In this document: piece after piece, positions 32,365 to 41,444 of the stretch
Layout: the number at the start of each line of letters is the position of its first letter
How positions within the stretch are numbered: the first letter of the stretch is position 1
From: Flavobacterium sp. W4I14
GTDB taxonomy: Bacteria; Bacteroidota; Bacteroidia; Sphingobacteriales; Sphingobacteriaceae
DNA: 64,000 bases
NCBI GenBank assembly: GCA_030817875.1
Contig: JAUSZU010000001.1
Span: 5,332,001 to 5,396,000, forward strand
Direction of reading: 5' to 3'
Position numbers and translations under genes: made by a program
Notes under the pieces: model-generated
What the model saw: only the letters and a program-made list of their open reading frames with translations
The model's database searches: none
What the model was told of the DNA's origin: nothing

Positions 32365-34449
32365 ATGGGATTAATGACATTTTTGCGTAACCGTGCAGGC
32401 TATATTCTAGTTTTTGCCATCGGTTTTGCAATTGTTGCATTTTTAGTAGGTGATGCAATTAACGTGGGTAAACCTTTTTGGGCAGCAGATCAAAAAGTTG
32501 TAGGATCAATTGATGGTAAGGATATCAGTATTGATGAATTCGGACCAAAGGTTGATCAAGGTGTAAACCAGATGAAACAGCAATATGGCGGCAGTGCAAA
32601 TGCACAGATGACTGCTATGGCTGTTGACCAGGCATGGAATGCAGAGTTGGCAAAAGTTTTGTTGACTAAAGAGTATGATCGTTTAGGTTTAACAGTTTCT
32701 GAAGATGAACTGGTAGATTTATTGCAAGGTCAAAACCCTAGCCCCCTAATTAAACAATATTTCTCTAATCCTCAGACAGGACAATTAGACCGTGCTACCT
32801 TGATGAACTTTCTAAAATCGAAAGAACCTCAGGCTTTGCAGCAATCTAATATGTTACAGGAAGAAATTAAAAACCAGGCCCTTCAGACAAAATATTCTAA
32901 CCTGATCCGTAATTCGGTTTATGTAACTTCTTTAGAAGCTACTGATGAATATACCAACCGCAATAAACTGGCTAATTTTAAATATGTAAGTTTAGATTAT
33001 ACTTCTATTCCTGATGCTTCTGTTAAATTAACAGACAACGACTACTCAGAATATTATGAGCAGAACAAAGCACGTTTTAACAATCCACAGGAAACACGTG
33101 CTTTCGAGTATGTTACTTTCAGTATCAGTCCAACCAAAGCAGATTCATTGGCGATTAAAACTCAGGTAGACAAAATTGCTGCTGATTTCCAGGTGGCTAA
33201 AAATGATTCACTTTTCGCAGCCATCAATTCGGACGTAAAAGTTCCGTTTACTTATATCACAAAAGGCAAGTTAGATCCTGCGGTTGATTCAGCAGTATTC
33301 GCTTTACCTGCAGGCAGTTTTTACGGTCCGAAATTAACAGGTAACTCATACAAAATTGTAAAAGTAGTATCTACCCGTATTTCTCCTGATTCGGTGAAAG
33401 CAAGCCACATCTTAATCGATCCGGCTAAAGTGGGTGGCGAAGATAAAGCACTTAAGTTAGCTGATTCATTAAAAGCATTAATTTTAAAAGGTGCTAACTT
33501 TGCAGAACTGGCTAAAAACTACAGTGTTGATGGTTCGAAAGACAAAGGTGGCGAATTGCCAACTTTTGCCCGCGGTGCTATGGTACCTGAGTTTGAGAAT
33601 GCTGCATTTGATGGTAAAGCCGGCGATCTTAAAGTAGTAAAATCTCAGTTTGGCTACCACATCCTTAAAATCGAAAAACAGATCGGTTCATCTAAAGTGG
33701 CTAAATTAGCTTACGTAGAAAAAGCATTAAATGCAAGCAGCAAAACCCAGGCAGCAGCTTACAAAGCCGCAAGCAATTTCTTAACGGATGTAAAAGGTAA
33801 CGACTTTAGCAAATTTGCTGCACAAAAAGGATTAAAAGTTGCTGTTGCTGATAAGGTTGCATCGACACAAGGATTTGCAGCTGGATTGGATAACCCACGT
33901 AAATTAATTCAAGATGCTTATGCAGCAGATAAAGGTGATGTATTACCTGAAATTTATACCATGAGCAACGCTTATGTTGTGGCCCGTTTAACTACAATCA
34001 GTCCAAAAGGTGTTTTATCATTAGCTGATGTGAAGAAGGAAATTGAGCCAATGGTAATTAATGCAGTTAAAGCAAAACAATTAAAAGAAAAATTAGCCAA
34101 CGCAGGTAAAGGAAGTATCGATCAGGTTGCAGCTAAAGTTGCACGTCCGGTTAATCCAGTACAAAACGTGGTGTTTGCTAATCCGGTAATTCCAGGTGTA
34201 GCACAGGAAAATGCTTTAGTAGGAAGCGTTTTCGGTTCACAGCCAGGTAAACTATCTGCTCCCGTTCAGGGTGAACGTGGTGTTTATGTATTTTCAGTAG
34301 ATGGATTTACAAATCCTGCACCAATTGCAAATATGTTTAAACAAAAAGAAAGCATGATGTTAAGTTTAGGACAGCGTTCATTAGGATCGGCTTTCCAGGC
34401 TTTACAGGAAAATGCCAAGATAAAAGACAATCGTGTGAAATTCTATTAA
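32365..34449 (+). CDS. PpiD/SurA-like peptidylprolyl isomerase
   Basis: 694 residues from the ATG at 32365 (GLMTFLRNRAGYILVFAIGF); an upstream in-frame ATG at 32290 gives an unlikely extension. One N-terminal transmembrane helix anchors it in the inner membrane. A SurA_N-like helical chaperone region follows (EFGPKVDQGVNQMKQ, LTVSEDELVDLLQ). A parvulin domain near residues 340-440 contains SVKASHILI, AKNYSVDGSKDKGGELPTF, FENAAFDGKAGDL and SQFGYHILKIE. The C-terminal part is a second, degenerate domain. It assists folding of outer-membrane proteins in the periplasm. Its context beside lptC and an OMP gene fits. Confidence 0.9.
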   Translation: MGLMTFLRNRAGYILVFAIGFAIVAFLVGDAINVGKPFWAADQKVVGSIDGKDISIDEFGPKVDQGVNQMKQQYGGSANAQMTAMAVDQAWNAELAKVLLTKEYDRLGLTVSEDELVDLLQGQNPSPLIKQYFSNPQTGQLDRATLMNFLKSKEPQALQQSNMLQEEIKNQALQTKYSNLIRNSVYVTSLEATDEYTNRNKLANFKYVSLDYTSIPDASVKLTDNDYSEYYEQNKARFNNPQETRAFEYVTFSISPTKADSLAIKTQVDKIAADFQVAKNDSLFAAINSDVKVPFTYITKGKLDPAVDSAVFALPAGSFYGPKLTGNSYKIVKVVSTRISPDSVKASHILIDPAKVGGEDKALKLADSLKALILKGANFAELAKNYSVDGSKDKGGELPTFARGAMVPEFENAAFDGKAGDLKVVKSQFGYHILKIEKQIGSSKVAKLAYVEKALNASSKTQAAAYKAASNFLTDVKGNDFSKFAAQKGLKVAVADKVASTQGFAAGLDNPRKLIQDAYAADKGDVLPEIYTMSNAYVVARLTTISPKGVLSLADVKKEIEPMVINAVKAKQLKEKLANAGKGSIDQVAAKVARPVNPVQNVVFANPVIPGVAQENALVGSVFGSQPGKLSAPVQGERGVYVFSVDGFTNPAPIANMFKQKESMMLSLGQRSLGSAFQALQENAKIKDNRVKFY

Positions 34450-34470
34450 ATAGAAAATACGTAATTTTGT

Positions 34471-34505
34471 AACCGTTCCGATGATTAGTCGGAACGGTTT
34501 TTTTT
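34471..34505 (+). terminator. Intrinsic terminator after the PpiD-like gene
   Basis: An 11-bp perfect stem, AACCGTTCCGA (34471-34481) and TCGGAACGGTT (34489-34499), with a 7-nt loop and eight T. Confidence 0.93.
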
Positions 34506-34515
34506 ATTTAAGGCC

Positions 34516-35019
34516 ATGGAAATTCAGGAAAACATCATTAATAAAGTAGCTAATAGCGGTTTAATAACCTTAAATCTGGAAGATTTTTATCATAAAGGCG
34601 AAAGAGTGGTTTATGATATTGTAGATAATCTATTTCATGGTTTAATGTTGAGGGAAAAGGATTTTAGAGAATTTATCAAAAATCACGATTGGGCGCAATA
34701 TCAGGATAAGAATGTAGCCATTATCTGTTCGGCTGATGCAATTGTACCTACCTGGGCTTATATGCTGCTGGCGAATAAATTAAAGCCATACGCCAACGAG
34801 GTGGTGTTTGGCGATTTAAATACATTGGAAGCCGTTTTATTTACCAAGGCGTTGGCTAAAATTAATCCGCAAGATTATGCTAACGAGCGTGTGGTGGTAA
34901 AAGGATGTGGCGATATCGATGTTCCGGTTTCAGCCTATGTTGAAGTAACCAACCTGCTTACGCCAGTAGTTAAAAGCATCATGTTTGGGCGAGCCTTGCT
35001 CTACGGTTCCCGTATATAA
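34516..35019 (+). CDS. DUF2480 family protein
   Basis: 167 residues, no signal peptide. The family pattern is clear: NKVANSGLITLNLEDFYHKG at the start, DIVDNLFHGLMLREKDFREF in the middle, then AIICSADAIVPTWAYMLL and GCGDIDVPVSAYVEVTNLL. Conserved residues include Asp, Cys and Tyr, but no catalytic motif is established. The family is Bacteroidota-specific, cytosolic and uncharacterised. It follows the PpiD terminator directly and is probably independent of the DUF3108 gene 116 bp further on. Confidence 0.83.
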   Translation: MEIQENIINKVANSGLITLNLEDFYHKGERVVYDIVDNLFHGLMLREKDFREFIKNHDWAQYQDKNVAIICSADAIVPTWAYMLLANKLKPYANEVVFGDLNTLEAVLFTKALAKINPQDYANERVVVKGCGDIDVPVSAYVEVTNLLTPVVKSIMFGRALLYGSRI

Positions 35020-35135
35020 AAGAAAAGATTAAATTTTGGTTTGCTTTTTGTATATCTTCATAGGAGAAAGAACTTAACCACATTTTTTTTAGGAAGCAGT
35101 TCTTTCCCGACAATACACAAATGAGTACAAAAGCA

Positions 35136-35909
35136 ATGAAGAAATTATTTATAACCGTCACGGCTGGTTTATGCGGCCTGTTGGCAACGGCTCAGCAACT
35201 TCCCCTGAAGAAAGAGGCCGTATTTCAGGAAGGCGAAGTTTTGCAATATAAATTAAGGTACGGATTTATAACGGCGGCAGAAGCCACTATTAAGGTAGCC
35301 AATTCTGATTTAAAGTTTGATAACAGACCTACCTATAAACTTACGGTTGATGCGCAGACTTCCGGAACTTTTGATGTGTTTTATAAGATAAGAGATCATT
35401 ACGATTCGTATATCGATAAAACTGACCTTTTACCTTACTTCTACCAAGAGAATATCCGAGAGGCCAGTTATAGACGCCAGGACAAGGCACGTTTTACGCA
35501 GGATGCAAAGAAGGTAGTTTCGAACAGAGGAACTTTTACAACGCCTACTAATCAGACTTTTGATCTGGTTTCGGCTTATTACTTTGCCCGGAGCCTGGAT
35601 ATCAGTAAAATCAAGATTGGTGATAAGTTTAAACTGAACTATTTCTTGGGTGATGAAATCTCAGCCCTAGAGGTTGAATATATTGGAAAAGAAACAATTA
35701 AAAGTAAGTTGGGGAACATCCGCTGCTTAAAATTTAGTCCATCCATTAAACCGGGAAGGATCTTTAAAAAAGATAGCAGGTTATACCTTTGGGTAACCGA
35801 TGATGGAAACCGCGTGCCCGTAAAAGCCCAGGTAGAGATTTTGGTGGGAGCAGTTACGATGGAATTAAAATCGGCCAGTGGGCTGAAATATGCTTTAGCA
35901 AAAGAATAA
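35136..35909 (+). CDS. DUF3108 domain-containing protein
   Basis: 257 residues from the ATG at 35136, which heads a clear signal peptide (MKKLFITVTAGLCGLLATAQ); an in-frame ATG at 35121 is less likely. The mature part has the DUF3108 beta-structure: FQEGEVLQYKLRYGFITAAE, YKIRDHYDSYIDKTDLLPYF and LYLWVTDDGNRVPVKAQVEI. It is predicted periplasmic. I do not know of an experimentally assigned role. It overlaps the DUF3109 gene by one base and is co-transcribed with it. Confidence 0.85.
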   Translation: MKKLFITVTAGLCGLLATAQQLPLKKEAVFQEGEVLQYKLRYGFITAAEATIKVANSDLKFDNRPTYKLTVDAQTSGTFDVFYKIRDHYDSYIDKTDLLPYFYQENIREASYRRQDKARFTQDAKKVVSNRGTFTTPTNQTFDLVSAYYFARSLDISKIKIGDKFKLNYFLGDEISALEVEYIGKETIKSKLGNIRCLKFSPSIKPGRIFKKDSRLYLWVTDDGNRVPVKAQVEILVGAVTMELKSASGLKYALAKE

Positions 35910-36475
35910 TGATGATAGAAGTTGAACAGGTGCTCGTGCACGAAGACGTATTGAAAGAAAACTTTGTTTGTAATTTAAGCAAATGTAAAGGAATCTGTTG
36001 TGTGGAAGGTGATTCGGGTGCACCATTGGATAATGACGAAAAAGCCATTTTGGAAGAGATTTATCCGAAAATAAAACACCTGTTGAATGAAAAGGGCATT
36101 AAAGCCATTGAGGAACAAGGCGTTTACGTAGTTGATGAAGATGGCGATTTAACCACCCCCTGCGTAGATAAAAATAAAGAATGTGCTTACGTGCTTTTTG
36201 AGGGGGGGATTACCAAGTGTGCCATTGAAAAAGCGTATGAACAAGGTATTGTAGATTGGCAGAAGCCGATTTCTTGTCATCTTTACCCTATCCGGATAAC
36301 CAAATATCCAGAATTCGAAGTGCTAAATTACGACCGCTGGCACATCTGTCACGATGCCTGTACCTTTGGCCGTGAACTTAAAGTACCTGTGTACAGCTTT
36401 TTAAAAGGACCACTAATTCGTAAATACGGAGAAGAATGGTATAAAGAATTGGAAAGCGCTGTGGCGGCGATGTAG
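35909..36475 (+). CDS. DUF3109 family Cys-cluster protein
   Basis: 188 residues. The Cys pattern of DUF3109 and of related YkgJ-type zinc/iron-binding proteins is conserved: FVCNLSKCKGICCVEGDSGA near the N-terminus, TPCVDKNKECAYV and TKCAIEKAYEQG in the middle, then SCHLYPIRI and WHICHDAC. The eleven Cys and the His residues suggest a metal or Fe-S cluster. Its start overlaps the DUF3108 stop (TAATG). The 235-bp gap that follows, before rfbB, holds no gene or strong promoter that I can support. Confidence 0.85.
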   Translation: MMIEVEQVLVHEDVLKENFVCNLSKCKGICCVEGDSGAPLDNDEKAILEEIYPKIKHLLNEKGIKAIEEQGVYVVDEDGDLTTPCVDKNKECAYVLFEGGITKCAIEKAYEQGIVDWQKPISCHLYPIRITKYPEFEVLNYDRWHICHDACTFGRELKVPVYSFLKGPLIRKYGEEWYKELESAVAAM

Positions 36476-36710
36476 TTTGTCTTAAATTTGATGTTTATTG
36501 GCACAACAGTAAAGTCAGATATAAGCGGCGTCTATACTTTCCTCGCGCATATCTATTGCAAGTGCAAGCTCTATTCTTGTAGAAGATGCTCATGGAAAAT
36601 GACTAATTGCTTCTAAATTATTTCGTTCAGTTTTCAGCTTATGTCAAAGTTAAGTTGTTTTTTGCCGAAATCTAACTTACTTTAGCGGAATTGAAAATCA
36701 TTTAATAACT

Positions 36711-37763
36711 GTGAAAAAAATCTTAATCACTGGTGGTGCGGGCTTTATTGGCTCTCATGTAGTTCGCCGTTTTGTTAACAACTATCCTGGGTACGAAATT
36801 GTAAACTTAGATAAACTTACCTACGCAGGTAATCTGGCTAATTTAACCGATATTGAAAATAAGCCAAATTATAGATTTGTAAAAGAGGATATTACAGATG
36901 CGACAGCGATGTTTGATCTGTTTAAAACAGAAAATTTTGATGCAGTGATCCACCTAGCAGCAGAGAGTCATGTCGATCGTTCTATTTCTGATCCAACAGC
37001 TTTCGTCATTACCAATGTAATTGGTACCGTAAATTTATTAAATGCGGCCCGTGAATATTGGAAAGGTGATTACGATAAAAAACGTTTCTATCATGTAAGT
37101 ACTGATGAGGTTTATGGCGCTTTAGGTGAAGAAGGCATGTTTACCGAAACCACTGCTTACGATCCGCATAGCCCTTATTCGGCATCAAAAGCGAGTTCAG
37201 ATCACTTTGTGAGGGCCTACCATGATACCTATGGGATGGACTGTGTAATTTCTAATTGCTCTAACAACTATGGTTCTCATCATTTTCCAGAGAAACTGAT
37301 TCCATTGGCCATTAATAATATCAAAAATAATAAAGCCGTACCTGTTTATGGTAAAGGCGAAAATGTACGCGATTGGTTATGGGTAGAGGACCATGCGAGA
37401 GCAATTGATGTGATCTTTCATAATTCTAAAACCGGAGATACCTATAACATCGGTGGGCATAACGAATGGAAGAATATCGATCTGATCAATTTGCTTTGTA
37501 CCATTATGGATCAAAAACTTGGTCGCAAAGCTGGTGAATCTGCTAAATTGATTACCTATGTAACCGACCGCGCCGGGCATGATTTGCGTTATGCCATTGA
37601 TTCGAGTAAACTGCAAAATCAATTGGATTGGGTACCAAGCCTACAATTTGAAGAGGGTTTGGCCAAAACAGTAGATTGGTATTTACAAAACGAAGAGTGG
37701 TTAAACAATGTAACCTCAGGCAACTATCAATCTTATTACGAACAACAATACAACAGTAAATAA
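36711..37763 (+). CDS. rfbB: dTDP-glucose 4,6-dehydratase
   Basis: 350 residues, starting at a GTG (36711). It converts dTDP-glucose to dTDP-4-keto-6-deoxyglucose, the second step of dTDP-L-rhamnose synthesis. Visible motifs are the NAD-binding GGAGFIG at 8-14, the catalytic Thr131-Asp132-Glu133 triplet (STDEVYG) and Tyr156-x-x-x-Lys160 (YSASK). RENVRDWLWVEDH-type sequence (GENVRDWLWVEDHARAI) confirms RmlB. It is the first gene of rfbBCDA and overlaps rfbC by one base. Confidence 0.97.
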   Translation: MKKILITGGAGFIGSHVVRRFVNNYPGYEIVNLDKLTYAGNLANLTDIENKPNYRFVKEDITDATAMFDLFKTENFDAVIHLAAESHVDRSISDPTAFVITNVIGTVNLLNAAREYWKGDYDKKRFYHVSTDEVYGALGEEGMFTETTAYDPHSPYSASKASSDHFVRAYHDTYGMDCVISNCSNNYGSHHFPEKLIPLAINNIKNNKAVPVYGKGENVRDWLWVEDHARAIDVIFHNSKTGDTYNIGGHNEWKNIDLINLLCTIMDQKLGRKAGESAKLITYVTDRAGHDLRYAIDSSKLQNQLDWVPSLQFEEGLAKTVDWYLQNEEWLNNVTSGNYQSYYEQQYNSK

Positions 37764-38311
37764 TGGAAATTGAACAAACAGGATTAAAAGACTGTCTGAT
37801 TATAAAACCAAGGGTGTTTGAAGATCCCAGAGGTTATTTTTTTGAAAGTTTTAATCAAAATACCTTTGAAGAAAAAACAGGTTTATCTGGTAGATTTGTC
37901 CAAGATAACCAGTCTTATTCTTCATATGGCGTAATTCGTGGGCTACATGCCCAAACCGGTGAGTTTGCACAGGCTAAGTTGGTGCGTGTAACCAAGGGTG
38001 AGGTACTGGATGTTGCGGTAGATGTTCGCCCAAGTTCACCAACTTATGGTAAGCACATCGCTGTACGCTTAAGTGCCGAGAATAAACTGCAATTATACAT
38101 CCCTAGAGGCTTTGTTCATGGCTTTTCGGTATTGAGCGAAACAGCAGAATTTTTATATAAGTGCGATAATTTTTTCAATAAAGCTTCAGAAACTGGCGTA
38201 ATTTATAACGATGCGGACCTGAATATTGATTGGTTAATTCCAGAGCAAGATCAGGCGGTATCTGATAAAGATTTACTTTTAAAACCCTTTTCAGCTTTGC
38301 AGCACATATGA
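37763..38311 (+). CDS. rfbC: dTDP-4-dehydrorhamnose 3,5-epimerase
   Basis: 182 residues, normal RmlC length. The cupin fold carries the catalytic His62 (VIRGLHAQ), Tyr132 (EFLYKCDNF), and RVTKGEVLDVAVDVR. The usual H-Y/F-Q after the His is H-A-Q here, a mild variation. The GFVHGFSVLSE segment completes the active site. It overlaps rfbB by one base and rfbD by four (ATGA), indicating translational coupling. Confidence 0.95.
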   Translation: MEIEQTGLKDCLIIKPRVFEDPRGYFFESFNQNTFEEKTGLSGRFVQDNQSYSSYGVIRGLHAQTGEFAQAKLVRVTKGEVLDVAVDVRPSSPTYGKHIAVRLSAENKLQLYIPRGFVHGFSVLSETAEFLYKCDNFFNKASETGVIYNDADLNIDWLIPEQDQAVSDKDLLLKPFSALQHI

Positions 38312-39168
38312 GCAAAATATTAGTAATTGGTGCCGGCGGACAGTTAGGCCAGTGTTTAAAGGTGGTTGCGGGGCGAAGAGGAATTACAGAAATTGTTTTC
38401 CCAGCCGAGCAGGATGCCAATATTTTGGATGAATCTGGTTTGAACGATCTGTTGGCTACAGCGCAACCTGCTTTTGTAATTAACTGTGCCGCTTATACTG
38501 CTGTAGATAAAGCAGAGGATGAAGTTGAGCTGTCTAAAGCCATTAATGAAACAGGTGTGGGATATTTAGCCTCAGCATGTTTAGTAAATGGGGCAACGCT
38601 TATACATGTTTCCACAGATTTCGTTTTCGAAGGAAATGAAGTAAAATTACTAAAGGAAGACGACAAGGCTAAACCAATCAATGTTTATGGTGTAACCAAA
38701 CTGGATGGAGAAAAAGCAGTTTCATCCAAGCTGCCAGCTCATTTTATTATCCGCACCAGCTGGTTGTATTCTGAATACGCCAATAATTTTGTAAAAACCA
38801 TGCTTAAACTTGGTGCCGAGCGTGATGAACTGAATATCATTGCCGATCAGGTGGGCACACCGACCTATGCGATTGATCTGGCAAATGCCATTTTTGATAT
38901 TATAAGTTCTTCATCCGCCACTTATGGCGTTTACCATTATAGCAATGAAGGTGTAACCTCATGGTTCGATTTTGCAAAGGCCATTTTTGATATCAGCGAA
39001 ACAGCGGTAAAAGTGAATCCTATTCCAGGATCTGCTTACCCAACCAAAGCTACACGACCAGCATTTTCCGTGATGGATAAATCTAAAATAAAAAATACAT
39101 TTAATATTGAAATCCCTTATTGGAGAGATAGCCTTGTGGAATGTATAAAACAAATTAAAATACAATAA
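38308..39168 (+). CDS. rfbD: dTDP-4-dehydrorhamnose reductase
   Basis: 286 residues. It is an SDR enzyme that reduces dTDP-4-keto-L-rhamnose with NAD(P)H in the last step to dTDP-L-rhamnose. Motifs are VIGAGGQLGQCLK, NCAAYTAVDKAEDE (RmlD signature), STDFVFEG, and the YGVTK catalytic Tyr-Lys pair followed by FIIRTSWLY. It is coupled to rfbC by a 4-bp overlap. Then comes a 71-bp gap containing repeated AATGACCAATGA sequence, and rfbA. Confidence 0.96.
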   Translation: MSKILVIGAGGQLGQCLKVVAGRRGITEIVFPAEQDANILDESGLNDLLATAQPAFVINCAAYTAVDKAEDEVELSKAINETGVGYLASACLVNGATLIHVSTDFVFEGNEVKLLKEDDKAKPINVYGVTKLDGEKAVSSKLPAHFIIRTSWLYSEYANNFVKTMLKLGAERDELNIIADQVGTPTYAIDLANAIFDIISSSSATYGVYHYSNEGVTSWFDFAKAIFDISETAVKVNPIPGSAYPTKATRPAFSVMDKSKIKNTFNIEIPYWRDSLVECIKQIKIQ

Positions 39169-39239
39169 ATAGGCATCATTATTTCATTTAGGTCTGTAAT
39201 GACCAATGAACCAATGACCAATGAACTAATGACTAAAAT

Positions 39240-40100
39240 ATGAAAGGTATAATCTTAGCTGGTGGCAGCGGAACCCGTTTGCATCCTTTAACTTTGGCTT
39301 GTAGTAAACAAATGATGCCGGTTTACGATAAACCAATGATCTATTATCCGCTATCTACTTTAATGTTGGCTGGTATAAAGGAAATTCTGATTATCTCTAC
39401 CCCACACGATCTTCCAAATTTTGAAAAATTATTGGGCGACGGCGCTTCTTTGGGCTGTAAATTTAGTTATGCCGTACAGGCCGAACCGAATGGTTTAGCA
39501 CAGGCTTTTGTGATCGGTGAAGAATTTATCGGTAAGGATAAAGTGGCCTTGGTATTGGGCGATAATATCTTCCATGGCGATGGTATGGCCAAATTATTAC
39601 AAGCCAGTTCTGATCCTGACGGAGGTGTGGTATTTGCCTACCAGGTTGCTGATCCTGAACGTTACGGTGTGGTGGAATTTGATGCAGATAAAAAAGCCAT
39701 TTCTATTGAAGAAAAACCTGTTCAGCCGAAATCAGATTATGCGGTACCGGGATTGTATTTCTATGATAATGAGGTGGTAGAAATTGCAAAAAACATTAAA
39801 CCTTCACCACGAGGTGAATACGAAATTACTGATGTAAATCGCGTGTACCTAGAGCGGGGTAAATTAAAAGTAGGCGTATTGAGCCGTGGAACTGCCTGGT
39901 TAGATACCGGAACTTTTACCTCTTTAATGCAGGCAGGGCAATTTGTACAGATTATCGAAGAAAGACAAGGTTTAAAGATCGGTTGTATTGAAGAAATTGC
40001 TTATCGTATGGGCTTTATCGATGCAGAACAGCTTAAGGCTATCGCTACTCCATTGGTTAAAAGCGGCTATGGTAGTTACCTGTTGAAACAGATTAAATAA
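39240..40100 (+). CDS. rfbA: Glucose-1-phosphate thymidylyltransferase
   Basis: 286 residues. It makes dTDP-glucose from dTTP and glucose-1-phosphate. The nucleotidyltransferase signature LAGGSGTRLHPLT is at residues 6-18, SKQMMPVYDKPMIYYPLSTL follows, then LGDNIFHG with the Mg-binding Asp and VVEFDADKKAISIEEKP. GLYFYDNEVVEIAKNI is typical of RfbA. It is last in rfbBCDA, ending before a strong terminator. Its order at the 3' end of the operon is unusual but common in Bacteroidota. Confidence 0.97.
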   Translation: MKGIILAGGSGTRLHPLTLACSKQMMPVYDKPMIYYPLSTLMLAGIKEILIISTPHDLPNFEKLLGDGASLGCKFSYAVQAEPNGLAQAFVIGEEFIGKDKVALVLGDNIFHGDGMAKLLQASSDPDGGVVFAYQVADPERYGVVEFDADKKAISIEEKPVQPKSDYAVPGLYFYDNEVVEIAKNIKPSPRGEYEITDVNRVYLERGKLKVGVLSRGTAWLDTGTFTSLMQAGQFVQIIEERQGLKIGCIEEIAYRMGFIDAEQLKAIATPLVKSGYGSYLLKQIK

Positions 40101-40128
40101 TAAGTTCGACCTTAGTGTAAATAATAAA

Positions 40129-40171
40129 TCACCATTCAATGCAATTGTATTGAATGGTGATTTTCTTTTTT
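40129..40171 (+). terminator. Intrinsic terminator after rfbA
   Basis: A 12-bp perfect stem, TCACCATTCAAT (40129-40140) and ATTGAATGGTGA (40149-40160), with an 8-nt loop, followed by a T-rich run with one C. Confidence 0.88.
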
Positions 40172-40216
40172 ATCGTTCAGAAGGATGATTTAAGGAGATA
40201 AATGATCTTGAAGTAT

Positions 40217-40335
40217 CGTCATCTCGACCGCAGTGTTCCAAAGGAACTCCTTTGGAGGAGAGATCTAAATTTCATTTCAATAATTTGCTTCAAAGATCTC
40301 TCTCCCGAAACTTCGGGATTGCACTCCAGAGGAGA
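40217..40335. repeat. Palindromic repeat family B, copy with a damaged right end
   Basis: Begins CGTCATCTCGACCGCAGTG, contains CCAAAGGAACTCCTTTGG, GGAGAGATCT and the inverted AAGATCTCTCTCC, and reads GAAACTTCGGGATTGCACTC near the end. The expected closing CGGTCGAGATGACG arm is missing or altered (GAGGAGATCGC). It would be a target for the IS110 element described at 24303. Confidence 0.75.
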
Positions 40336-40348
40336 TCGCTTTACGCCC

Positions 40349-40489
40349 ATGAATAACCTTGGCGCACTTGTAGAGGTAATGTACTACATTTATCTCGTAC
40401 TGAACAAAGAACAACTAGCCTTCTCTTTTACCAATCTCTTAGCCTGCCCTGATGTGCAACTTACCCGCCAACAGGTTAAAGATTACTAA
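40349..40489 (+). CDS. Uncertain small ORF, 46 aa
   Basis: MNNLGALVEVMYYIYLVLNK then about 26 residues ending LTRQQVKDY. It follows the family-B repeat directly. A second frame just after it (reading ITYKPKVKIAR to a stop at about 40534) looks protein-like as well, so this could be one gene broken by a frameshift or a remnant. I do not recognise the family. Confidence 0.3.
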   Translation: MNNLGALVEVMYYIYLVLNKEQLAFSFTNLLACPDVQLTRQQVKDY

Positions 40490-40660
40490 TAACAGCGAAA
40501 TCACCTACAAACCTAAAGTAAAGATCGCACGTTAAAGTCTATAAAAAACCTGGGGGTGATCTTTTTTGCGTGAAAAATTTACTGGCTGCCTACCTGGAGA
40601 GCCGGTAAAAGGGCCGTATTTAATTACTCCTGCTTTACCTGTTCTTTACCCTTTGTTGCT

Positions 40661-40730
40661 ACCAAGTTAACCCCAAGGTTACCCCAGGGTTACCCCGGCG
40701 TTACCTTTTCTCTACCTAAAAGGTAACGCC
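40661..40730. repeat. GTTACC-type direct repeats ending in a perfect 13-bp hairpin
   Basis: AAGTTAACCCC, AAGGTTACCCC and AGGGTTACCCC follow each other at about 10-bp spacing. The tract then ends with GGCGTTACCTTTT (40697-40709), an 8-nt loop and AAAAGGTAACGCC (40718-40730). The hairpin has no U-tract. It lies in a relatively GC-rich part of the 900-bp gap between rfbA and the truncated DUF6266 gene. Confidence 0.65.
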
Positions 40731-40836
40731 ATAGCTTGCTTTCGCAGAATGGCACCACCGCTAACGGTTATGCTGCCCTTAAGCAGGCCGCCACAAACCC
40801 AGGCCCTTGCCCCACTTCCTACAACTGTAATGGTCC

Positions 40837-40896
40837 ATTTTAGCTCAATAATGCTCTTATTTAGCTCAATTTGGCTCATTTTAGCTCAAAATAGAG
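40837..40896. repeat. TTTAGCTCAA direct repeats
   Basis: Three exact TTTAGCTCAA copies, in CATTTTAGCTCAATAATG, CTTATTTAGCTCAATTTGG and CATTTTAGCTCAAAATAG, are about 20-22 bp apart, with partial GCTCTTA and GGCTCAT copies between them. The regular spacing is close to two DNA turns, so protein binding is possible. It lies about 100 bp upstream of the truncated DUF6266 gene. Confidence 0.65.
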
Positions 40897-40999
40897 CGCC
40901 AATGCTACTATGTCGCTAGGTTTGGACATGGATTTAAACATACCAGTATAAACAGAAATCCTTTTTTGAACAAACATTTTTCACTTAAAAACAAAAATT

Positions 41000-41269
41000 A
41001 TGGCAACGTATTCAAAAGGCACAAATGGCGCATTCTCGGACAAAGCAGGCCGTGTGATTGGCAACAACTGGCGCAGCGTAGATTACCTAAAGGGCCTGCC
41101 CAAAAAGAGCCGTAAACCCAGTACCGAACCGCAACTGGCACAGCGCAGCAAATTTGGCCTGGCACCGATCTACCTGAGCCCTATTAAAGGCATTTTAAAC
41201 ATTGGCTTAAAGATTAAACAGCTGAGCAAAACTTACAGGTTAAAATGCAGCAGTAAAGGTCTTTTTTAA
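41000..41269 (+). pseudogene. Truncated DUF6266 family gene
   Basis: 89 codons. The N-terminus matches DUF6266: G-x-x-G-A-F-S-D-K-A-G-R-V-I-G-N-N-W-R, then VDYLKGLPKKSRKPSTE, PQLAQRSKFGLAPIYLSP and IKGILNIGLK. The complete family is about 200 residues. Here the match ends around residue 72, after which comes unrelated LSKTYRLKCSSKGLF and a stop. A deletion or recombination probably removed the rest. The base composition is richer in GC than the neighbours, which suggests transfer. DUF6266 has no known function. A short natural form cannot be excluded. Confidence 0.65.
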
Positions 41270-41345
41270 ACCAAGCGATGAGCCTTCGGGTTCTTAATTG
41301 CATTCAGAACGACAACGATATAAGTTCGTTTAAGCATTACTCCGC

Positions 41346-41398
41346 TCCGACACTGTGTGCTCTGTGCTTTTTTCTCTGTGAGCTTTGTGGTTAAAAAG
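41346..41398. repeat. Intergenic repeat with ACAGAG/CTCTGTG units
   Basis: The plus strand has CACTGTGTGCTCTGTGC, then TTCTCTGTGAGCTTTGTGG. The complement reads AACCACAAAGCTCACAGAGA, a low-complexity sequence commonly scattered between genes in this phylum. It is not coding. Confidence 0.5.
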
Positions 41399-41444
41399 AT
41401 TGTCAGCATTCAATCAGGCACAATTAAGCTTTCCTGATTTATCT

